Source of the DNA: Pseudomonas sp. UBA4617
GTDB lineage: Bacteria > Pseudomonadota > Gammaproteobacteria > Pseudomonadales > Pseudomonadaceae
DNA length: 26,591 nt
Direction of reading: 5' to 3'
NCBI RefSeq assembly: GCF_002386445.1
Contig: NZ_DGIR01000051.1
Span: forward strand, 1-26,591
Made by a program: the position numbers and the translations under genes. Within the stretch, counting starts at the first letter, position 1; each line of letters opens with the position of its first letter. The notes beneath the pieces are model-generated. The model worked only from the letters and a program-made list of their open reading frames with translations. It did no database searches and was not told where the DNA came from. This document shows positions 21,558 through 26,591 of the stretch, piece by piece.

Positions 21558-22706
21558 TCAGATGCCGAGGAACTGGCACAGCTCGCGCTTCTTGGCCAAG
21601 GCATCCCTGCGCCCCAGTTCGATCAGCTCAGTGCAATAGCTGGCCTCGAACAGCAGGTAGCTCAACACCCCTGCGCCACTCGTCCGCGTAGCCCCCGGCC
21701 CGCGCAGGAACAGGCGCAACGCCGCCGGCAACTCGCGCCGGTGGCGTGCGGCGATCTCGTCCAGCGGCTGGCTGGGAGCGACCACCAGCACGTCGATGGG
21801 CGCCAGCCCCAGGCGCCGGGCATCGAGGTGCGCCGGCAACAGGCGGCTCAGGTGGTTGAGGCGCTGCAGCAGTTCGATGTCGTCTTCCAGGCTGTCAATG
21901 AATGTGCTGTTGAGCATGTGCCCGCCGATCTGCGCCAGGCTCGGCTGCTGCCCACTGAACACACGCTGGGTCGGCAACGGCGGCGCTGGCCGCTGCGGGT
22001 TGCCACTGACCCCGACCACCAGGACGCGGCTGGCGCCCAGGTGCAGGGCCGGGCTGATCGGCGCCGACTGGCGTACCGCGCCGTCACCGTAATACTCATC
22101 ACCAAGCTGCACCGGGGCGAACAGCAGCGGGATGGCGGCGCTGGCCAGCAGGTGGTCGATGGTCAACGCCGTGGGCATGCCGATACGGCGGTGGCGCAAC
22201 CAGGCCTCGATGGTACCGCGGCCCTGGTAGAAGGTGACTGCCTGGCCGGACTCATAGCCGAACGCCGTCACCGCGACGGCCCGCAATTGTTCGGCAGCCA
22301 GGGAATGGGCGATCCCGTCCAGGTTCAGATGCGCCTGCAGCAGGCTGCGCAATGGGCTGCTGTCGAGCAACGCCACCGGCGCTGGGCCGCCCACGCCCAG
22401 CAGGTTGTGGCCAACGAAGCGACTGGCCTGACGGACCACGCCCGGCCAGTCGCTGCGGATGACCAGGTGGCTGCGGAAGTTCTGCCAGAACGCCGTAAGC
22501 TTCTGCACGGTGTCCTGGAAGTGCGTGGCGCCACTGGCCAGGGTCACGGCGTTGATGGCCCCGGCCGAGGTGCCGACGATAACCGGGAACGGGTTGGGCG
22601 CCTCCGTGGGCAACAGCTCGGCGATGCCGGCCAGCACACCGACCTGATAGGCGGCACGGGCGCCGCCGCCAGAAAGGATGAGACCGGTTACCGGTGGTGG
22701 GGCCAT
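21558..22706 (-). CDS. Patatin-like phospholipase
   Basis: A 382-residue patatin-domain protein that probably hydrolyses phospholipid acyl esters. The anion hole is SGGGARAAYQVG (12-23), the nucleophile elbow GTSAG carries Ser47 (45-49), and the DGA motif carries the catalytic Asp208 (YYGDGAVRQS). The block ASAAIPLLFAP (188-198) is also typical. No signal peptide or beta-barrel domain is seen, so it is probably cytoplasmic or membrane-associated rather than a PlpD-type autotransporter. The start at 22706 follows AGGAAGG. It converges with mlaA (17 bases between stops) and lies downstream of lpxL in the same direction, separated by a REP element. Confidence 0.88.
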   Translation of the reverse strand: MAPPPVTGLILSGGGARAAYQVGVLAGIAELLPTEAPNPFPVIVGTSAGAINAVTLASGATHFQDTVQKLTAFWQNFRSHLVIRSDWPGVVRQASRFVGHNLLGVGGPAPVALLDSSPLRSLLQAHLNLDGIAHSLAAEQLRAVAVTAFGYESGQAVTFYQGRGTIEAWLRHRRIGMPTALTIDHLLASAAIPLLFAPVQLGDEYYGDGAVRQSAPISPALHLGASRVLVVGVSGNPQRPAPPLPTQRVFSGQQPSLAQIGGHMLNSTFIDSLEDDIELLQRLNHLSRLLPAHLDARRLGLAPIDVLVVAPSQPLDEIAARHRRELPAALRLFLRGPGATRTSGAGVLSYLLFEASYCTELIELGRRDALAKKRELCQFLGI

Positions 22707-22733
22707 AGGGTCCTTCCTGAATCAGCTGTTTTC

Positions 22734-22777
22734 AGGCCCGGCCTCTTCGCGGGGGGGGCGGCGAAGAGAGTGGGCCT
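22734..22777. repeat. Imperfect REP with an eight-G loop
   Basis: The arms AGGCCC..CCTCTTCGC (22734-22750) and GCGAAGAG..GGGCCT (22761-22777) enclose a run of eight Gs (22751-22758). It lies between lpxL and the patatin gene. Confidence 0.65.
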
Positions 22778-22786
22778 GGCGCAAAA

Positions 22787-23722
22787 TCAGCGCTTCTTCT
22801 TGTCATAGAGCCGCGGCGCCCCTTCGGGTCGCGACTTGAAGCGCCGATGCGCCCACAGGTACTGCTCGGGGCATTCGCGCAACACGCACTCGACCCACTG
22901 GTTGATACGCAGGCAGTCGGCTTCTTCGCTGGCACCGGGGAAGTCCGCCAACGGCGGGTGTATCACCAGACGATAGCCGCTGCCATCCTCCAGGCGCTTC
23001 TGGGTGAACGGGATTACCTGCGCCTTGCCCAGCCGGGCGAATTTGGTAGTGGCAGTCACTGTTGCAGCCGGAATGCCAAACAACGGCACGAAGATACTCT
23101 GCTTGGCGCCGTAGTCCTGGTCCGGTGCGTACCATATCGCCCGGCCCGAACGCAGCAACTTGAGCATGCCGCGCACATCTTCGCGTTCTACGGCCAGCGA
23201 ATCGAGGTTATGCCGCTCGCGGCCGCTGCGCTGGATGTAATCGAACAACGGGTTGCCATGCTCGCGGTACATGCCGTCGATGGTGTGCTGCTGGCCCAGC
23301 AGCGCGGCACCGATTTCCAGGGTGGTGAAGTGCACCGCCATGAGAATGGCGCCCTGCCCCGCCTGCTGCGCGGCCTGCAGGTGCTCCAGCCCCTCGACAT
23401 GGGCGAGGCGCGCCAGCCGCGCCTTCGGCCACCACCAGCTCATGGCCATTTCGAAGAAGGCGATGCCGGTGGAGGCGAAGTTGGCCTTGAGCAGACGCTG
23501 CCGCTCGTCGACCGACAGCTCCGGGAAGCACAGCTCCAGGTTGCGCGCGGCAATGCGCCGCCGTTCACCGGCAAAGCGGTACATCACCGCCCCCAGCGCG
23601 GCACCGACCTTCAACAGGACCCGGTACGGCAGCTGGACCACCAGCCACAGCAGGCCCAGGCCCAGCCACAGGCCCCAGAAACGTGGATGAAGGAAATAGG
23701 GACGAAAACGCGGACGTTCCAT
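22787..23722 (-). CDS. lpxL: Lipid A acyltransferase (LpxL/HtrB family)
   Basis: A 311-residue inner-membrane enzyme that adds a secondary acyl chain (laurate type) to lipid A at the end of the Raetz pathway. One N-terminal transmembrane helix (about 16-37) is followed by the acyltransferase domain, with the HX4E catalytic pair His131/Glu136 (AVHFTTLE). Other family segments are NLELCFPELS (61-70), WYAPDQDYG, FVPLFGIPA, and PEQYLWAHRRFKSRPEG near the end, all close to E. coli LpxL. Pseudomonads carry two htrB genes; linkage to minC suggests this is htrB2. The start at 23722 has GGAA upstream. It diverges from minC across 111 bases. Confidence 0.93.
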   Translation of the reverse strand: MERPRFRPYFLHPRFWGLWLGLGLLWLVVQLPYRVLLKVGAALGAVMYRFAGERRRIAARNLELCFPELSVDERQRLLKANFASTGIAFFEMAMSWWWPKARLARLAHVEGLEHLQAAQQAGQGAILMAVHFTTLEIGAALLGQQHTIDGMYREHGNPLFDYIQRSGRERHNLDSLAVEREDVRGMLKLLRSGRAIWYAPDQDYGAKQSIFVPLFGIPAATVTATTKFARLGKAQVIPFTQKRLEDGSGYRLVIHPPLADFPGASEEADCLRINQWVECVLRECPEQYLWAHRRFKSRPEGAPRLYDKKKR

Positions 23723-23774
23723 TGAAGCTTCCGGAAAGACAAAGGCCGCGCATTCTACAACGGATCAGCGCATG

Positions 23775-23803
23775 TTGCGGGCAACCGGTCTTATCGTTAT
23801 AAG
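23775..23803 (+). promoter_or_regulatory. Candidate sigma-70 promoter of minCDE
   Basis: TTGCGG (23775-23780), 17 bases, then TATAAG (23798-23803). The -10 matches five of six consensus positions and the -35 matches the TTG. A start of transcription near 23810 would leave a leader of about 24 bases before minC. The -10 forms part of a small palindrome CTTAT-CGTT-ATAAG. Confidence 0.55.
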
Positions 23804-23833
23804 TCAGGGCACTTTTTTCGCAACAAGCCGTCT

Positions 23834-24592
23834 ATGCAGACCATGAGCCCAAACCACACACCCGACTCCGCCTCCGCGTTCCAGCTCAAGGGCAGCATGC
23901 TTGCCATCACCGTGCTGGAACTGGCGCGCAATGACCTCGAGGCCCTTGACCGCCAGCTGGCGGCCAAAGTCGCACAGGCACCGAACTTCTTCAGCAACAC
24001 ACCGCTGGTGCTGGCGCTGGACAAGCTGCCGGCCGACGTGGGCGCCATCGACCTGCCCGGCTTGATGCGGATCTGCCGTCACCACGGCCTGCGCACCTTG
24101 GCCATCCGCGCCAACCGTATCGAGGACATTGCCGCTGCCATTGCCATCGACCTGCCGGTGCTGCCGCCGTCGGGTGCCCGCGAACGGCCGCTGGAGCCCG
24201 AGCCCGAGGTGAAGAAGCCCGAGCCGGCCCCGGTGCCGCCGCCGATCCTCGAGCCCGAGGTGCGCCCGACCCGCATCATCACCGCGCCGGTGCGTGGCGG
24301 CCAGCAGATCTACGCCCAGGGTGGCGACCTGGTGGTGACCGCTTCGGTCAGCCCGGGGGCGGAACTTCTGGCCGATGGCAACATCCATGTGTACGGCGCC
24401 ATGCGCGGCCGCGCCCTGGCCGGCATCAAGGGCAATACCAAGGCGCGAATCTTCTGTCAGCAGATGACCGCCGAAATGGTCTCCATCGCCGGCCAGTACA
24501 AGGTTTGCGAAGACCTGCGCCGCGACCCGCTTTGGGGTTCGGGCGTGCAAGTCAGCCTGTCCGGTGACGTGTTGAACATCACCCGTCTTTAA
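23834..24592 (+). CDS. minC: Septum site-determining protein MinC
   Basis: A 252-residue FtsZ-assembly inhibitor that blocks division at the poles together with MinD. The N-terminal FtsZ-inhibiting domain spans about 15-110, followed by a linker rich in Pro, Glu and Lys (about 112-145). The C-terminal beta-helix, which dimerises and binds MinD, shows GGDLVVTASVSPGAELLADG and the MRGRALAGIKG motif. The start is ATG 23834 (MQTMSPNHT); ATG 23843 is also possible and neither has a strong SD. It is the first gene of minCDE; a 99-base T-rich gap separates it from minD. Confidence 0.95.
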   Translation: MQTMSPNHTPDSASAFQLKGSMLAITVLELARNDLEALDRQLAAKVAQAPNFFSNTPLVLALDKLPADVGAIDLPGLMRICRHHGLRTLAIRANRIEDIAAAIAIDLPVLPPSGARERPLEPEPEVKKPEPAPVPPPILEPEVRPTRIITAPVRGGQQIYAQGGDLVVTASVSPGAELLADGNIHVYGAMRGRALAGIKGNTKARIFCQQMTAEMVSIAGQYKVCEDLRRDPLWGSGVQVSLSGDVLNITRL

Positions 24593-24654
24593 CGGATACT
24601 TGCCGTCATTTTTAGAGCAACTTTTTCATCTGTTGCCATTTTTTGCATTTTGCA

Positions 24655-24668
24655 GGGACAACTGTCCC
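24655..24668 (+). promoter_or_regulatory. Palindrome in the minC-minD spacer
   Basis: A perfect six-base inverted repeat, GGGACA and TGTCCC, around AC lies 24 bases before the minD start. It may form a small RNA hairpin or be a protein site. Only weak T-richness follows, so termination, if any, would be partial. Confidence 0.4.
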
Positions 24669-24691
24669 GCCTTATTTAGGGGTGAAACACC

Positions 24692-25504
24692 TTGGCCAAG
24701 ATTCTCGTCGTTACTTCCGGCAAGGGGGGTGTGGGCAAGACCACCACCAGCGCCGCCATCGGCACCGGCCTCGCACTGCGTGGCCACAAGACAGTCATCG
24801 TCGACTTCGACGTGGGCCTGCGTAACCTCGACCTGATCATGGGCTGCGAACGCCGCGTGGTGTACGACTTCGTCAACGTGGTCAATGGCGAAGCCAACCT
24901 GCAACAGGCCCTGATCAAGGACAAGCGCCTGGAAAACCTGTACGTGCTGGCCGCCAGCCAGACCCGTGACAAGGACGCGCTGACCCAGGAAGGCGTGGAA
25001 AAGGTCCTGATGGAACTGAAGAAAGACTTCGAGTTCGTCATCTGCGACTCGCCGGCCGGTATCGAGAAAGGCGCGCACCTGGCCATGTACTTCGCCGACG
25101 AAGCCATCGTGGTGACCAACCCCGAGGTGTCCTCGGTACGCGACTCCGACCGCATGCTGGGCATCCTGTCGAGCAAGTCGCGCCGCTCCGAGAATGGCGA
25201 AGAGCCGATCAAGGAACACCTGCTGATCACACGCTACCACCCGGAGCGCGTGGAAAAAGGCGAGATGCTGAGCATCGCCGACGTCGAAGAGATCCTGGCG
25301 ATCAAGCTCAAGGGCGTGATCCCGGAATCCCAGGCCGTGCTGAAGGCTTCCAACCAGGGTATCCCGGTCATTCTCGACGACCAGAGCGATGCCGGCCAGG
25401 CCTATAGCGATACCGTCGACCGTCTGCTGGGCAAAGAGAAGCCACTGCGGTTCATCGAAGTGCCGAAGCAAGGATTCTTCGCGCGCCTGTTTGGAGGCAA
25501 GTAA
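24692..25504 (+). CDS. minD: Septum site-determining protein MinD
   Basis: A 270-residue deviant-Walker P-loop ATPase that recruits MinC to the membrane and oscillates with MinE. The P-loop is SGKGGVGKTT with signature Lys11 (9-18). DFDVGLRNLDLIMG (38-51) is the switch I region, and ICDSPAGIEKGA is the Walker B region. The C-terminal amphipathic membrane-targeting helix is present (GFFARLFGGK). The start codon is TTG at 24692, giving the conserved start MAKILVV, with AGGGG at 24678-24682 as the SD. No ATG in frame gives a full protein. Confidence 0.96.
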   Translation: MAKILVVTSGKGGVGKTTTSAAIGTGLALRGHKTVIVDFDVGLRNLDLIMGCERRVVYDFVNVVNGEANLQQALIKDKRLENLYVLAASQTRDKDALTQEGVEKVLMELKKDFEFVICDSPAGIEKGAHLAMYFADEAIVVTNPEVSSVRDSDRMLGILSSKSRRSENGEEPIKEHLLITRYHPERVEKGEMLSIADVEEILAIKLKGVIPESQAVLKASNQGIPVILDDQSDAGQAYSDTVDRLLGKEKPLRFIEVPKQGFFARLFGGK

Positions 25505-25507
25505 ACC

Positions 25508-25762
25508 ATGAACCTTTTTGACTTCTTTCGTGGCAGACAGAAACAGACCAGCGCGTCGGTAGCGAAAGAGCGTCTACAGATCATCGTGGCGCACGAGCGC
25601 GGCCAACGCAGTGAGCCGGACTACCTGCCAGCGCTGCAGAAAGAACTGCTGGAGGTGATCCGCAAGTATGTGAACATCGGCAACGATGACGTGCATATCG
25701 AACTGGAAAACCAGGGCAGCTGCTCGATTCTGGAGCTGAACATTACCTTGCCCGATCGCTGA
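25508..25762 (+). CDS. minE: Cell division topological specificity factor MinE
   Basis: An 84-residue protein that stimulates the MinD ATPase and confines the inhibitor to the poles. It has an N-terminal membrane-targeting stretch (MNLFDFFRG), the anti-MinCD helix (about 15-32, containing AKERLQIIVAHER) and a C-terminal dimerisation domain ending in NITLPDR. It starts three bases after the minD stop, with the SD in the minD end (GGAGG in the LFGGK codons). It is the last gene of the operon. Confidence 0.96.
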   Translation: MNLFDFFRGRQKQTSASVAKERLQIIVAHERGQRSEPDYLPALQKELLEVIRKYVNIGNDDVHIELENQGSCSILELNITLPDR

Positions 25763-25776
25763 TCTGGCTGAAAGCT

Positions 25777-25882
25777 GGGGCTGTTTTGCAGCCCGTTCGC
25801 GGCACAAGGCCGCTCCTGCAGGCGTTATGCATTGCCCCTGTAGGAGCGGCCTTGTGCCGCGAATGGGCCGCAAGGCGGCCCC
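25777..25882. repeat. Inverted pair of complete REP units (BIME-like)
   Basis: Two 46-base units face each other: 25777-25822 on plus and 25837-25882 on minus, matching at 40 of 46 positions with a 14-base spacer. Each has a small hairpin (GGGCTG/CAGCCC or GGGCCGC/GCGGCCC), then TTCGCGGCACAAGGCCGCTC. The inner 24 bases differ at a single position. It fills the minE-rluA gap and probably protects the min mRNA 3' end. Confidence 0.88.
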
Positions 25883-25915
25883 TCTGGTTTTCCCCGATTT
25901 GACCGAGACCAAGCA

Positions 25916-26551
25916 ATGCCGCTGTCCAACATCCAGATCCTGCACGAAGACGCCGCCATCCTGGTGATCAACAAACCGACCCTGCTGCTGTCGGTACCGG
26001 GCCGTGCCGACGACAACAAGGACTGCCTGATCACCCGCCTGCAGGAAAACGGCTATCCCGATGCGCTGATCGTGCACCGCCTGGACTGGGAAACTTCCGG
26101 CATCATCCTGCTGGCCCGCGATGCTGACAGCCACCGCGAGCTGTCGCGCCAGTTCCACGACCGTGAAACCGAAAAGGCCTACACCGCGCTTTGCTGGGGC
26201 CAGCCGGTACTGGACAGCGGCAGCGTCGACCTGCCGCTGCGCTACGACCCGCCGACCAAACCACGGCATGTGGTGGACCACGAACTGGGCAAGCACGCGT
26301 TGACATTCTGGCGCATCATCGAGCGCTGTGGCGACCATTGCCGGGTAGAACTGACGCCGATCACCGGGCGCTCGCACCAACTGCGTGTGCACATGCTGTC
26401 GATCGGCCATCCGCTGCTGGGCGACCGCCTGTATGCCAACCCCGAGGCGCTGGCAGCCCATGAGCGGCTGTGCCTGCATGCGTCGATGCTGAGCTTTACC
26501 CACCCGGTTTCCGGCGAGCGGATGAAGTTCGAGTGCCCTGCCCCCTTCTGA
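25916..26551 (+). CDS. rluA: 23S rRNA/tRNA pseudouridine synthase RluA
   Basis: A 211-residue pseudouridine synthase of the RluA family, which in E. coli modifies 23S rRNA U746 and position 32 of several tRNAs. The catalytic Asp57 is in HRLDWETSG (54-62). Other family segments are INKPTLLLSVPGR (18-30), RQFHDRETEKAY, and ITGRSHQLRVHM near residue 150. The length and the start without an S4 domain match RluA rather than RluC/RluD. The start ATG at 25916 has only a weak SD. It follows minE after the REP pair and is probably a separate unit. Confidence 0.93.
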   Translation: MPLSNIQILHEDAAILVINKPTLLLSVPGRADDNKDCLITRLQENGYPDALIVHRLDWETSGIILLARDADSHRELSRQFHDRETEKAYTALCWGQPVLDSGSVDLPLRYDPPTKPRHVVDHELGKHALTFWRIIERCGDHCRVELTPITGRSHQLRVHMLSIGHPLLGDRLYANPEALAAHERLCLHASMLSFTHPVSGERMKFECPAPF

Positions 26552-26569
26552 ATTTGTACGGTCTGAACT

Positions 26570-26591
26570 GGCCTCTTCGCGGCTAAAGCCG
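26570..26591. repeat. Partial REP element at window end
   Basis: GGCCTCTTCGCGGCTAAAGCCG matches 10975-10996 at 21 of 22 positions and is cut by the window end. It lies 19 bases after the rluA stop. Confidence 0.75.

Noticed and set aside
24650..24678. TTGCAG, 17 bases, TATTTA as an internal promoter for minD
   Set aside because: The predicted transcription start would fall after the minD Shine-Dalgarno sequence, so it could not drive normal minD translation.
1..26591. Defence island, prophage, insertion sequence, CRISPR array, tRNA or rRNA
   Set aside because: None of the reading frames or repeats fits these; the repeats are dispersed REP palindromes without array spacing, and no transposase or integrase gene is present.

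Overview
The window is a compact, GC-rich chromosomal segment of a fluorescent Pseudomonas, most likely of the P. putida group. The evidence is the high-GC codon use, an osmoprotectant (N-acetylglutaminylglutamine amide, NAGGN) operon, a third CsrA-type protein resembling RsmI, the P. putida-style REP palindromes with a GCTCCTACAGG core, and the order lpxL-minC-minD-minE-rluA. It looks like core genome. I see no phage, plasmid, insertion sequence, CRISPR array, tRNA or rRNA. No gene-free stretch is longer than about 210 bases.

Layout. 1-2450: end of a REP element, bolA and a DUF2059 secreted protein (minus strand), then fumC (plus). 2515-5168 (minus): an EamA/DMT permease and a two-domain PPK2 polyphosphate:AMP phosphotransferase. 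5296-7260: mnmC, the bifunctional tRNA wobble-uridine enzyme. 7428-12215: the NAGGN operon (asnO, ngg, M42-family peptidase) with a perfect 18-bp hairpin between its second and third genes, followed by the small yheU-type gene. 12575-13684 (minus): the 59-residue CsrA paralogue rsmI and an SDR oxidoreductase. 13891-14043: a tiny DUF3309 membrane protein ending in a bidirectional terminator. 14099-17092 (minus): actP with yjcH (acetate uptake), then a solitary betaine-type periplasmic binding protein (betX-like). 17290-18873: a membrane-anchored GH17 beta-glucan enzyme, convergent with and overlapping a small membrane protein (18857-19234, minus). 19425-23722: an envelope-lipid cluster with a secreted serine hydrolase translationally coupled to mlaA, a patatin phospholipase and an LpxL/HtrB lipid A acyltransferase. 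23834-25762: minCDE. 25916-26551: rluA. The window ends inside another REP element.

Themes. The genes cover stress and osmoadaptation (NAGGN, DUF3309, betaine binding, BolA), envelope lipid and glycan maintenance (MlaA, hydrolase, patatin, LpxL, GH17), post-transcriptional control (RsmI, a Crc/Hfq-type motif on yjcH-actP) and housekeeping (Min system, tRNA/rRNA modification, fumarase).

The most interesting non-coding signals are: a 21-bp element (18/21 identical) placed 61-62 nt before the start codons of both the NAGGN operon and the DUF3309 gene; an exact AAnAAnAA motif overlapping the yjcH start codon; and REP sequences that supply stop codons and C-terminal residues to flanking genes. 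I did not find a clearly new multi-gene system. The best candidates for undescribed biology are that shared leader element and the hydrolase-mlaA-patatin-lpxL neighbourhood.
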